The notes under the pieces: model-generated
The model's input: only the letters and a program-made list of their open reading frames with translations
Told to the model about the DNA's origin: nothing
The model's database searches: none
From: Archegozetes longisetosus
Lineage: Eukaryota; Arthropoda; Arachnida; Sarcoptiformes; Trhypochthoniidae
Direction: 5' to 3'
Length of the DNA stretch: 64,000 nucleotides
NCBI GenBank assembly: GCA_018873245.2
Contig: JAEMBT020000007.1
Span: forward strand, 7,347,129 to 7,411,128
Shown here: positions 34,301 to 46,100 of the stretch, piece after piece
Layout of the letters: each line of letters opens with the position of its first letter
Position numbering within the stretch: position 1 is the first letter of the stretch
Position numbers and translations under genes: made by a program

Positions 34301-35525
34301 ATGGGAAGCTTATCCATGTAGTAGCTGAGAACTTAAAAGTGCAATTAGTAATGAATTTGAAAATACTATTCGGATCAAACCGAGGATCAAGGGATTTAAT
34401 AAGTCTTTTAAACAACTTTATCCAACTTTATCTTTGAAACAGAGGTCACCAAAAAACGAAAGTTTTCTTTTGGCAGATCGATAGACCTACGCGTGATTTC
34501 ATTGATTAAATTTTCTATAGATCAGATACACTAACTTTCCGAGAATATTTATACAGCAGAAAATGTGACAAAAATATCGAGTAACAAAAAGCATCATTTC
34601 AAACATCAATTGAAAGTATAGAAACGATGAAGGTTTGAGAAATTGTCGGTGGATGTAGAATAACTCTGGTTAGATCAACTTGGAAAGGGCAACAGTTTTA
34701 CATTGAAAGATTTTCCAGAATGATAGTAACGGAAAAATGTAGTCGACGTTTTTACTAGCATAGTTTTGAGTCATACTCTTATGTAAATCCTGTCAGTTCT
34801 GATCTGGCTCAGATCCAAAGGATGCACACATTTGAACGTTTAAGTCATACCAAGTAAAGCGTGCTTCAACTTTAAACTTATCGATCAAGAGACAAATATT
34901 GGAAAATGTCAATATCCAGTTACATGGCCAGAAGGTTTGGGTGGAAAGTAAAGTATTATTAAATTAGAAAAAGCAATTATCGTATTTCTAGTAAACACTT
35001 TGGAGAACGTAGAGTCTGGCAAATTGATTGCAGGCATGAGTAGTAGAAGTAAAGAACTACTGCTGCGTTTTCTCGCTATTTTTATTAAATACTTATTATT
35101 AGCATTCATATTATATAATTGTCTTAAATAACCGAAAACACAGCTCGAATGGACTATTATTTTGATCATACACATGGGATGATAAGCAAGAATTTTATAA
35201 ATTAAATCCAATGAATTGCATTTTATTCATTTTATTCAGTATGAAACAAAATGCGGAATAATTTATAAACAGATATTCACTCAACCAAATAATCTATATA
35301 TATATATATATATATATCAATGAAGTTAATGTTATTGATTGGGTTACAAAAACGATTTGGCCTTTACTCGAGTTGTGTCAGAAGGGATAGTTTGATAAAA
35401 GATAGTATAAATATCTTAAAAACATGACTTACTCTCCAATCTAAATAAGGCCTCAAACGAATAGTTTCTCCAGGTTCATCCTCAGACAAGTCGTCATCAT
35501 CAAGAACCACATTAGGATTATCCAT
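28312..35525 (-). CDS. GlyT-like: Sodium/chloride-dependent glycine transporter-like (SLC6)
   Basis: Plasma-membrane neurotransmitter symporter of the SLC6 family, most like vertebrate glycine transporters. Twelve exons: 35525-35433, 32126-31960, 31745-31714, 31452-31014, 30949-30822, 30729-30710, 30639-30520, 29686-29583, 29477-29333, 29256-28825, 28747-28574, 28488-28312. Every phase agrees, for 676 residues, the normal length. Seen: TM1 [14 protein letters not shown] (from residue 77), NGGGAF, TM3 LYYNMIIAW, a large extracellular loop with LPW and paired cysteines plus NGT, NQT and NST glycosylation sites, [58 protein letters not shown] and [16 protein letters not shown]. The Ser in FALSPAWGG is where GlyT2 has Ser and GlyT1 has Gly. 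The C-terminus ETAI fits a class I PDZ ligand. An amino-acid transporter of a neighbouring subfamily is the alternative. Confidence 0.92.
29687..30519 (-). other. Transporter intron 7
   Basis: 833-nt AT-rich intron with no exon-like segment or recognised element. Confidence 0.7.
30710..30729 (-). CDS. 20-nt microexon of the transporter
   Basis: Acceptor ATTTTAG, exon of 20 nt, donor GTAAGT. It supplies two bases to a Gly codon and then KVVYFT, exactly the residues expected between VQSSG and ALFPYVV in the family. Skipping it would shift the frame, so it must be constitutive. Confidence 0.9.
31511..31640. mobile_element. MITE family A copy in transporter intron 3
   Basis: Runs from CAGTGAAACC to GGTTTTACTG, followed by TA. 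The inverted ends stay complementary for about 45 bp, including GCTAAGTGACTTTTAAA against TTTAAAAACCATCTAGC. Non-coding; end sequence and TA target suggest the pogo/mariner superfamily. Confidence 0.65.
31714..31745 (-). CDS. 32-nt microexon of the transporter
   Basis: Acceptor TTGACAG, donor GTACGT. It codes [10 protein letters not shown], the invariant stretch ending TM1 and leading to TM2, with one extra base at each side. Both flanking introns (214 and 261 nt) consist largely of a family A MITE. Confidence 0.9.
31795..31938. mobile_element. MITE family A copy in transporter intron 2
   Basis: Starts CAGTCAAACCTCTCTAAC directly after TA (31793-31794) and ends GGTTTATTGCACTG. The ends pair over about 45 bp, with TTAAGTGGTTTT facing AAAACCACTTAA. 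144 bp, non-coding. Confidence 0.7.
32127..35432 (-). other. Transporter intron 1
   Basis: A 3.3-kb intron separating the short acidic N-terminal exon from the rest. It contains a (TA)n run at 35295-35317. I see no other exon, although an alternative first exon could be hidden here because glycine transporters commonly vary at the N-terminus. Confidence 0.6.
35295..35317. repeat. (TA)n microsatellite
   Basis: Uninterrupted alternating T/A of about 23 bases within transporter intron 1, 115 bases from exon 1. Confidence 0.9.
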
Positions 35526-35647
35526 AATACGAATTAATAGATAGAATAATAGAATGAATTATATTCATTGAATTTGCATAAATATGAGTTAGAGATGATC
35601 CAATAGAACAGTTGCATATCTAGAGGCACACCATGTTCTACAGAATA

Positions 35648-35722
35648 ATATTCTGCTTATTATATAATATTCTGCTTATTATATAATATTCTCCTTATTA
35701 TATAATATTCTCCTTATTATAA
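35648..35722. repeat. 19-bp tandem repeat upstream of the transporter
   Basis: Four copies of ATATTCTGCTTATTATATA (the last two with CC in place of GC) start 123 bases upstream of the transporter ATG, in its presumed promoter or 5' UTR. Confidence 0.85.
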
Positions 35723-36074
35723 TTCTAATATGTTGTTATAATATTTTATAACTTATAAACAGATAGTATATTAAACATCGAGTCATATGATTGAATATCA
35801 TTTAGGGAATAAGTCCAAACAATCGAAGTACAGACAACGAAGTAATTTATATTCAGACTAATTATATTTATAGAAGATTGAAATGTGATCAGTTGCAGAC
35901 TTTAGAATCGGTAAAATAAAAATCAAATAATTGAAAGATAATTATACGATTGAATAGACAACAATACGATCAAGTATATATATGTTTACAACACACTTAT
36001 TTTGATTACTAGAGCATGACTCGATGGCAGAAATGGTTACTTAACGGAGAAAGTTCGTCATCATGTCTCTATAC

Positions 36075-36287
36075 ACTGTTGTGCTGGTGTACCAAAGCCG
36101 TATACTATTATTTTGGTGAGGTCTATCCATCAGTGTAATGTGATGTGATGTGATGTTGCGCATTAGCGAATCTCAAGAATCGATTTTTGCCATATTATAT
36201 ACTAACTATTTTTGGACCAGATTCTGTTATAACTCGAGTTCTTACAACTTCCACTTTTTACTATACTATTGGCACACCGGTGTAGGT
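36075..36287. mobile_element. Possible MITE with CTGGTGTACCAA ends
   Basis: TGTGCTGGTGTACCAA with GTATACTATTA on the left is an imperfect inverted copy of TACTATACTATT and GGCACACCGGTGTAGG on the right, about 70% matched by eye. No target duplication is clear and it is non-coding. Confidence 0.35.
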
Positions 36288-37171
36288 GTAGCTCTTTTAC
36301 TAAAGCTGTGATTTATATTTTTCTAATTAAATACAACAAAACATTACAAATTCTATATAGTATTTTGTAATTCTCTTCTAAATTGTATTTATTCAACTCG
36401 TAGCAAGTTTTAATCAATCAAACTACTACTAACTTCCTCTCTCATTACTCACTTCTATGTAAATTATTACGACAAATATTCTTTAATTGATCTTAATTTT
36501 AGTTTTTATGTCAACACCATTTTCTAAGTAACAATGAACAAATTCTTGTTTAGATTCAGGTAAGTTTTTAAAGCTTTCAGAGCTGCCAAAACAAAAATGT
36601 TCGCCCCAAAAGTTTGTACTAATCATAGTTTGACGAGTCAGACAAACATTTCACAAATATATCAACATTTTTATCTTCTGAATAGATAGTTTCTAGCATT
36701 AACCTTTTTCAATCTTTTTAGTCTGAATATTCAATTTTTCATTAAATTATGAAACAATGTCGAAATTGGTAAATTATTCGGTAAAAAATATATAATGGGA
36801 TCACGAACAAACCAGAGGGAATTTAGCTAACGCTTATGTTATTTGCTGTAATTATTTGAAGATTCAATTTATAAGTGTTCCATAACAACATTTGTACGAT
36901 GAATTGATCTTTAATTTTGAAACAAGTTATTATCAAATATTCAAACAATAGTCAACAAACAATGGCTAAATGAGAAAACTAAAAACAGCATATCAAAACA
37001 AAGAAAGATTATAAACAAAGTAAACTATGAGCTCAATGTTTAGAGTGAAGCATATGAGAGACTAAATTAATTGTTGACTGGAGTATTCTCGTGACTAACT
37101 GCTAGCATCTGAGCGTTGGTACACAAGTCTCACATGTCAATCGATGTCCATAAGTGCACGGCAATGGCGTA

Positions 37172-37214
37172 ATACAAATAATAGTGCCTTTGATTTGAGC
37201 ACAATTATTTGTAT
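37172..37214. repeat. 16-bp stem hairpin
   Basis: ATACAAATAATAGTGC and GCACAATTATTTGTAT pair at 15 of 16 positions around an 11-base loop. It lies in intergenic DNA; role unknown. Confidence 0.6.
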
Positions 37215-38267
37215 CAAATAATAATACGTAGAATGAGCAGTGAGAGAAAGAAGAAGCTTTATTAATATTGTTTTTGAGCCCTTCTCACACAATCCATTTA
37301 ATTATAAGAATTTGCTGTCATTTCGTCCAAATAACTGTCTTTCTATTGATCGGTTATTATTCTTACGACATCTCTATAGAAATATTGTTGTAATACGACA
37401 CATTAATTGTTCAGATACTTCTATGTCTGATACTTAGCGGAAGTTTATTATAATTAAGCGAGTTTTTATCAAATAAACATAAGTCTAATTTTAAGTCAGC
37501 TTTAAAAGTTAAGCATAGAAAATGTTGATCCGGATTCCTTATGTGTAATAAAAGTGAAGAATGAGAAATCTTTCTTAATCGAATCAATGGCATAACATAA
37601 ATGTGTGGGCTTTCGCCTACAAATACTTCGGTAACTTCTTATATAAAAACATAATAAAATGCAGGAATGATTTTAAGTGATGTATGCCTAACTTTTTTGT
37701 ACTTATTAGACCTCTCGGAACTACAGTAATGAAAAAATGTTGACAAAAATTGGAGGTTAACATCTGAGAATGATTTCTATGATTGTATTTTCTAACAAAA
37801 TGCTTTATCATTAACACTCGTGAACTACTCATCAATGATTACACTAATAGACTTAGACTAAAAGCGTTACTAAAACTGTTGTAGTTAGACTCTCCCTATG
37901 AAAAGAAATAAGTTGTTAATACTAATAATAAATCTGAACTGAGTTTTTAAATTATAAGTTAAGGACTCCTAAAGAATCATCAGAGTTAATGCGACAAATG
38001 CAAAGCTATGCATAAATAAAAGGTCATATATTATCTAAAGAGAACTGAGAGCTTATAAATCAATACACAATTACTTTAAATTTGATTTTCAACATACGGT
38101 TAACAGAAAACTGCAATATTCCTCAAGGCTCTACAACTTTTGATTGAGTTATTTGAGAAAACGAGTCAATACATATTTACTTAACACTCAAAGGAGTTTG
38201 AATCAGAATTCAGATTGATTTACTTTTATAATGTTATTTGAATGCATTAACATGTTGATTCTGTAGT

Positions 38268-38426
38268 ACATTCAACCCTGTTTATAGTGAACCCGCTTGT
38301 AAAGAACTCGCTTATAGTGAACGCTATGTTTTGTGTCAAACGGAAAATCAATAGCTCTTTGAGTTGGGATATAGTGAACGATTTTAGTTGCACAGACCTT
38401 CAGTACAAACGGGTCAAAGTGTATTA
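38268..38426. mobile_element. pogo/Tigger-like repeat fragment
   Basis: Contains three copies of TATAGTGAAC with spacing like the ends of pogo-type elements (GAACCCGCTTGTAAAGAAC ... CGCTTATAGTGAACG). The same arrangement, more decayed, is at 50490-50630. No transposase was found. Confidence 0.4.
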
Positions 38427-39169
38427 GACACTAAATCTTGTTGACAACATTATTACACGTGTATTATGCTTAAATCTGGTGGTAAAAGTCAATAAACAAA
38501 TGTAGAGAAATAATTCCACATAAGTATGGTAAATATGATCGGAAACTAATTTTAGTTGTCATAAGAACAAATTCGATTGTAGAGCACTGCAGAAAGAACT
38601 TGACAGAAAAGTTGAAAAGATTTAGGAGAAACGAGAAACGAGAAACGATATGGTTTTGTTAGTGATCTTGACATACTTAGAAAATAAATCGATAGAACAT
38701 GGTTTCGTTATGAATTATTATGATATATGGCTGTATACCTAGTATTGATCTGTCTATTAGCAGTTCCGGATGTTGTTTATGAATCAAATTTTTTATAAAA
38801 ACCTTTTGTTTTAATATGATTGATCGTTATTCAGTTGATCAAGCTTGATCTCTTTTCGCTTCAATTACCCCTAAGTATAATTGTCCTCAAAAAATTACCT
38901 TAACTTCCACTCCCAAATCTCTAAATTCTCTTTGACAATTCTGATACTTTGAATGTCAAACGTTCATCTGTTGTTTGGATAAGAAATAGACTAAAATGAA
39001 TGAGTACTGAAATAGTAAAAAAATGATAATTGACGAGTTGAAACATATGTGGAGCATCAATTATACGAACTAGTTACATATTCATTATAATTAGATAACA
39101 AATCTAAATTTCACTTTTATAAATCCTAGTTCTCAACTGTTTGCTCAATCTAATGTTTTATTTATTCAA

Positions 39170-39256
39170 CTTTTTTCAACAATACCTCAGTACGAATATT
39201 AGAAGCTGTAGCTTTTTCAACAATACCTCAGTATGAGTATTACAAGTCGTAGCTTT
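39170..39256. repeat. Direct repeat of about 44 bp, two copies
   Basis: CTTTTTTCAACAATACCTCA-GTA... is repeated immediately downstream (second copy from about 39213) with a handful of substitutions. Confidence 0.75.
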
Positions 39257-39942
39257 TTATTAGCTCCATTTCTAAAAACTTTGATCAATACTTGATTTTT
39301 CGAGGTTTTCAGTGTTTTACTGATGGAATTAGAAACTTTAGAAGTATGAGACAGATGTTAAACCAAATATTGATGTTTCATGCATATTTCAATACATTGT
39401 CAGTAATTCTGTTTTTTCTATTTTAATATTTAATAAGTTTAGTTTATTTCTCGTTCAAGAAAGAGATAATCACTTTGATAACAGGAGTATCCAAGTTGTC
39501 AAACTTTATCTTATCCTATTTTCTCAGATTTAGCAGTTCTCTCGTTCAAACTATATTTCTAAAACCGAATCTATCATATTATTGTTCAATAAATAATACC
39601 TTCTTTTCAGTTGCATTCAAATCTTTATTTAAATAAACCTAAGAAGTTTCACAATAACCGTTTGCTATTGTAGTTACACTCAGGTTAAAAATACATTCAC
39701 ACCACTTTAAACATTTGATTGTGAACATATTTTTATGTCAAAACTCAAAATACTTCAAACACTTGAGAAGTTCATGTTTGGCCCTGTCGACATTATAACA
39801 ATCTAATTATGTACAAATAGCTCTCAACAAATATTTCTTCTGTTAATTTGTCTCAACTCGAGTCTCAATTACTAAGATCATGAAATATTTATAAAATCTA
39901 ATTAACTTTTAAATTAGGAATGAGTAAAGACAAAGAATTTGA

Positions 39943-40002
39943 GAAAAGCGAAAGTTGAAAAGCTAAAAAGTTGAAAAGCGGAAGTTGAAAAACGGAAGTT
40001 GA
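39943..40002. repeat. Short tandem repeat around AAAAGCGGAAGTTG
   Basis: Four to five degenerate units of 10-15 bp. Confidence 0.6.
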
Positions 40003-41096
40003 CGTATCGTTCTTTTAATAGTTTGACTAGAAAGCAGAAGTCTAGAAAACAGAAGTTTAGATGAGTTTGAATAGAAAGGAAACTTTCTCAAAACAAATTA
40101 ACATCACATCTACATTGAGGTAATACAGCTGTAATCTAGAAAAGCATAAGAACAGATAAGCACAAATCTATAATTAACCCGCATTTTTCCAGCCAAGCGA
40201 CTCAAATGCCAATTTCAAGACAGCGAGATCTGTCTCTTATTATTATCAATTTCATCAGATTTGCATTCTTGGAATCTTAGTCCTAAATCAATAATAAGCG
40301 ACACAATAGGCCTCAAAGTTTTTATTAATCAGTCCATGAAAACAAGAAAATCAATTAACTTGCTGCTCATATTTCAAGGTTTGCACTAGTCCAAATTTAG
40401 CAATCAATATTCTTAATTAGAAACTTCCCAATTCGTAAGCAAATATTTCATCAAACCTTACAAATCACATGTTTTCATGCCATTCAAAATTTTAAACTTT
40501 CTACTGAATGATTTGAAAACTTTGAAATTGATTTTTCAAAATAATTTCGAACAGAAAGAAGTTTAGACAGAGAAAAGACTTAAACTCTAATAAACAGATC
40601 TATGAATAATAGATTAGTAGAAGAAATTAAGAAATAATAGTAAGAAGCGAAAGAGAGACAAACCTGAAAGATAAACTGATCATATTCGTTATCCAATGGA
40701 ATACATATTTGAACTTGCTTCACATTTTTTGCAAATGCTTCATTTTCAAAACAACTTTTAGAACTCATTACAACAAAGCCGGTCAATATGTGCTTCGGTT
40801 AATAATCTCATCATTAGTTGGTCACTGACTAAGTTTGAAAGCATCAAATTCATACATTATCAAAACATACTTATAAAGTATATATTGATAGCATTTTATG
40901 AAAGTCTCTAGTTTTTTAAACTACTTCACCACAAATTCTAGAGAAGCCCATATGATCAACAGATAAAAAAGAGTTTACGATGGAATGCCAAAGAGATTGA
41001 TCGATCATCACCTTTACAGCGCAATTATTGTGCGCATCCACAGATACCTATGCTCATTCTTTGCTCATTCTTTGCTCATTGTATACGCCTGAAAAT

Positions 41097-41302
41097 TTAA
41101 TAATCCGCGATAGCAACAAGTAAATTGTTGCTGCTTTCTCAGCCTCCCTGTCACAAACATCAATTCTTTTGCCAAATTTGATTTCTAATTACTTTAAATA
41201 ATACATCGGATATTCTATAAGTTTCTTAATATCTTCAATGTTATGTTCCGATTGAAAGTTTTCAATGAAAGCGCATCACTTCCGGTTGTCATCAAGAATT
41301 AG
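41097..41302 (+). mobile_element. MITE family C copy
   Basis: About 205 bp from TAATCCGCGATAGCAAC to CACTTCCGGTTGTCATC plus AAGAATTA; the two ends are imperfect inverted repeats. It aligns along its length with 49509-49716 and with the reverse of 18525-18722. Confidence 0.65.
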
Positions 41303-41646
41303 TAAGTTTTTGAGTGTGTATTATAGAGAAGTCCCACTTTCTCTATCTATTTTCGAGTTTCTCACCTAAATGTTTCTTGAATTGATTTCAATGGAATAAT
41401 CAGTATTTTGGATAAATTACCAAATCTATCAAAATGGTGAATCAGTTGGAATAAGGAGTAATTTTGATTAAAATGAGAAAAGTCTATCGTTACAAGGTCA
41501 TATGCTGTTAGAATATGAGATAGCAATGTGTATCCAAGTTACTTATGACCAACTTAAGTATTATTGAACTCCTTGAATAAATGCAGCGCAATGTCATCCT
41601 TATTATTGGGTTAATATCTCTATTTGGTGTATAAAGCTAAAAACTT

Positions 41647-41853
41647 ATTAATCGTGAATAGCAACTAGAGCAAAGTGATGCGTGAAGATGTATCCGAAGG
41701 ATTATTCATATATTTATAAAGTAAACTAAATTTAAAAAGCACATTGTGCGTATGTATCGATAGCTACGAGTGTATGTCAAAGGAAACGCATCCCAAAAGC
41801 ATGACAACGAACTGTCAGTCAGACACCATCGGTATCTATCGCGGATTGTTAAG
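41647..41853 (-). mobile_element. MITE family C copy, opposite orientation
   Basis: Left end ATTAATCGTGAATAGCAAC plus AAAGTGATGCG corresponds to the inverted right end of the copy at 41097. Right end CTATCGCGGATTGTTAAG corresponds to its inverted left end. The two copies face each other 345 bp apart. Confidence 0.55.
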
Positions 41854-42883
41854 CTTAAGTGTGTAGAGTACCAGTAGATTAAGTTAGATATTATGTATAG
41901 TTACTTTTTAGGGCATGTGCCGGAAAAAATCTGGCAGAACTTTATTACGACTATGTTATTTGATCATGTTTCAGTCATAAATTAGTCTGATTTAATTATA
42001 ATTTCACTGTTTTCAATAGACTCTTTTTACGTGAAAACAACTTTCATTTTTCACTTATTTCAGTTGCCGGTCAGCTATTTATACTTTTTCGAATTGCTTC
42101 TAAACATAACTCCAGTTTTTACGGTATTTTTTAGCAGTAGTTTTTTCAGTATTTATACTGAACCTCAACTTAACTTAACTCAAAACTCACTCACAGCTAA
42201 AACACTGTTGAGTTATTTAAATTGAGATGAATTTGAATCAAAATCTAACTTATCCGTAACTGTACAAGAGGCAGAATCTATGGATGAAAACGGATAGTGT
42301 AAATTGAATGAATTATAAAAAGAGGATTGAAATATAGTTGAGCATCAGTGAACGCACTTCTATGCACATGAATACGTCAATACACCCACAAGCAAACTAT
42401 TTAGCACTCGATTCAGTTATTTTCACATCTATTGTAGGCTTTACTATTAGCAGATGTCTTATTAATAATTAACTAGAACGAGAAAACCCATTTGACGTAT
42501 TGTTGAGTGAATGCTATAAAATGCTATCTGTTATGTTTTTTCAATTAGAAATAGCACTTTATGTACTCTGATCGCGATATTGTAGATAATGAAAGTAAAG
42601 GATAGATTATGTCAACAATACAATACTTATTCTTGTCTCAATGGAAAAGTATTTGTTAATTGTTTATCATTTAATAGAATATGTGATAATCTCGAGAAAC
42701 ATATGAATAAGAATTAGAGTTTATTATGATTTGTAAATTTAATTATAGGACTTCTCATGAGTAAACTATTGTATAATAAAAATTTGGTTTCAATAGAGTT
42801 TGACCTCTAGAAAATATGATATAAACAGAAAACTTAGGTGAATAACTCAAATAAACAGTATTAGAATGAAAACAAAATTCAAT

Positions 42884-42889
42884 TTTATT
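42884..42889 (-). promoter_or_regulatory. Poly(A) signal of troponin T
   Basis: AATAAA on the minus strand, about 280 bases past the stop codon. Confidence 0.45.
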
Positions 42890-43169
42890 GTTCATTATTT
42901 CTCAAACATAAATTATCATAACATCGAAGAGTTGGATAGATTCAAGTTTTTAAGTTAAGAACTGATAGAAATGCAGATAATTTGATAGCATAATAGACTC
43001 GATATTAGGATATTTAGTGTTCATTCATATCAAACAAACGAATGGTATGTTTTTGTCTTCTAGTTTGCACCAAAACTTAAACTAAAGATTAAATAAAAAT
43101 AAGATTAGTTTGAGTCGATATTAAACGGTTTAGAATACTTCTTACATAGCAACAAATCATTAAATATTT

Positions 43170-46100
43170 CTATTCCTCTTCCTCCTCCTCCTCTTCTTCC
43201 TCTTCTTCCTCTTCTTCTTCCTCTTCTTCCTCCTCTTCTTCTTGAGCAGGAGGGGGTGCAGGTTTGGGGGCGGGTTTAGACTCAGTAGCACCAGAACTGA
43301 CATCATCAAAACCAGGGGGTTTAATGAAAGTATCCAAGAGGTCATCGCCTTCGTCGTCGTCATAAGTTCTGACTCCAGGTTCGAAGGTTTCCTTGTTCTT
43401 AGGCGCGGCTGGATCCCATTTGGGCAAATTCTTATTTTCCCTTTCTTTGAAATCTTTCATCTTTTCCTCCCAGGACTTCTCGATTTGAGCCTCAACAATA
43501 GCGTCGTATCCCTTTCATTCATAATCAAATCAAACTATTAAATCTCTATTCTAATTCTCATTCAAATTCTTATTCTAATTCTCATTCAAATTGTCACTCA
43601 AACTCTTATTCAAATTCTTATCCATCTTCATCCCCATAATCACTTACTCCTTCAAATAATCCTTTCTTATCTCCGAAAGTTCTCCTATCAAGACGTCGTT
43701 CGTATTTGCTGGCCGTAAGAATCTTTGGTGGAAATTTGCCCGAAAGTGCACTAATGGAACAATTGGTCGAGTCAGCAAATACTATCACAAATAAAAATAT
43801 AATCATTTCAAATGTTTCACATACTCAGGATCGAGACCCTTCTTCAGAGCTTTGTTACGGTTGATTTGTCTCTGTCTTTCAGCCAACTCTTTCAACTAGA
43901 ATTAGAAATTATAGTAAATTATAGAAATAAAGTGGTTTTCATCATACATCATAGTCCTGTCTCTTTTGACGTTCTTCCAAATCATATTTGTCACTCTCCA
44001 ATTGCACGATCATATCCCAGAGTTGAGACGCTTTTTTTCGAAGCTCATCGATCGACAAACCCTCGATATCAAGTGACTTGACACGGAAAGAAAGGGCAAT
44101 TTTTTTGTCTTCAGCCAACTGTTCTTTAGTCTTTCCCATTTCGCTTCTGGCTGACATCACATTTGAGAACTATTTAGGTAAAAAGCAGAAGAGTCAAAAA
44201 GGAGCTCAAATCAATATAAGACGAGTGATTACCCTATCGAATCCAGTGTTTCCGAGTGCAGCACCAGGTCCACCATCAGTTCTCTTCTGGATGACAAAGT
44301 TTCTTTCGACAGGTTGTTGCGACGATTGCTTATTCATGGCCGCCTGCATGGCTGCGCGTTTTCTCTCAGCATCTTCTAGACGTTTGCGTTTATTTTCTGC
44401 GTCTCGCGCCTTCTTCTCCTCCTGTGTATGATCATCAAAATTAATTGACTCAATCCAAAATTGATTAATTTAATCAAGTACCATTTCTCTGATTCTTTGC
44501 TCTTCTTGTTTTTTTCTGAACGATTCTAACATAGACTCCTGTTCGGCTCTCTTAGATTTACGCAAAGACTATAACCAAATCAATTGAGACAAAATTTATA
44601 ACTTCTTCTCAAAAGTGTTTTATGCGTGTCAATCAAACAAGTTTTGAGTTAATGTGCGTCAATTTGATACCTGTCTTTCTTTGAGCTTTCTAAGTTCTTC
44701 TTCTTCCTTAGCTCGTGCTTTCTTGCGTTGTTCAATGTATTCGGTCCATTGTTCTTCTTCTTCCTCTTTCTTTTTGCGTTGTTTTTCCTTTCAAACATAA
44801 ATAATACAAACAATAAGTCTCTGCTTAACTCAATCTGCAAAAAAATTGTTCATTACTTCCATAGCTGCTTCAGCTTCAGATGGAGCTTCTTTCGGAGCAG
44901 GTTTGGTTTCTGGCCTTAAAGTAGAGTCTAAAGCTTGAATACTTGTCATTAGGTAAACGAGTCAAGTCGAATGTCATAATGAAGCAAATGATGTAGCTAA
45001 AAATTACTAAATTTCATATCTAGTTCTAGTATTTTAAATAACTTTTACTGCTAGAGACTATTTTTTGCCTCTTATATTCTGATAAATTTTTGTAATACTT
45101 TATATTGCTTAAAGAACAACAGATGGAGTCATAGATATTTGGAGAAAATATTCCGATCTATCACTTTTTCGGAATATTATTCAAAACTTAGGGCAAGGTT
45201 TGAAAGAAATTTTTTGAAATAAAGAGATAAAACTAAAAGAAAGAACTGAAAGCTCAAAATGTAATCTTGAAACGTCAAAACTGAGTAGGTAGCTAAATCG
45301 AATTATGAAACCATTCGTTAATAATCTAATGACTAAAAGTTTCCTAGTATTCTTATAATTCTTAATCTTCTTGAACATTGTTTTGTTATGAAAAATCCTA
45401 GAACTTCAATGGAAACCTTAATGAGTAGTTTTAAAAACAAATTCTCTGTCTTTCAGTTTGTGCATCAATACTAAACTGACTTAAAGCCTACTCTTATACT
45501 ATTTAGAATACAAAACATTGAGAAATTCCTCTATTTTTAAACCAATTTCAAAATACTTAAAATAAGATTCATGATAAAAACAAATTAAAAAGCTTTTACT
45601 GAGTCTTTCGCAGGTCAGTTAAAATTGATCTTAAGTCTATTTTTGAATCTTTCAACTCAAAATAAGCCTGACTTTTAGATAATGAATGAACTAAAGAAAT
45701 GTCTTGAAAAAATAAAGTCCTTTTTTCGTACTAAATCCAGTTATCCAATAACTTATATCGGTTCTATTTCATTCAGTTTTGTCAAATTTCTAACAAACTT
45801 TCGAGATTCAGTGACAAACCTATTTATTTAAGTAAAAATAATTCACAGCCTACTGGATATGTTTACGAAATGTTCTACACTTGAGGCATAACTGAAGCCA
45901 CAGAGTATTAATATATTTGATGGATTTTCTTGAAATATTAATCAGGCGATTAAGCTTTATACGATTAATCGTGAGATTACTGGTCTTACGATCTAACTGT
46001 ACGTAATATTAATACAAAATAGAAATCTGACGTATTTTCAGAAAAGTGTATTAACATGAGTGTCGATCCGATAAACTGCAGTCATGCTAAACACTAAATC

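Larger units (their letters stand above)
35526..42883. other. Intergenic stretch between transporter and troponin T
   Basis: About 7.3 kb without a supportable gene. It holds the repeats and MITEs listed separately (35648, 36075, 37172, 38268, 39170, 39943, 41097, 41647). Nothing else is recognised. Confidence 0.65.
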
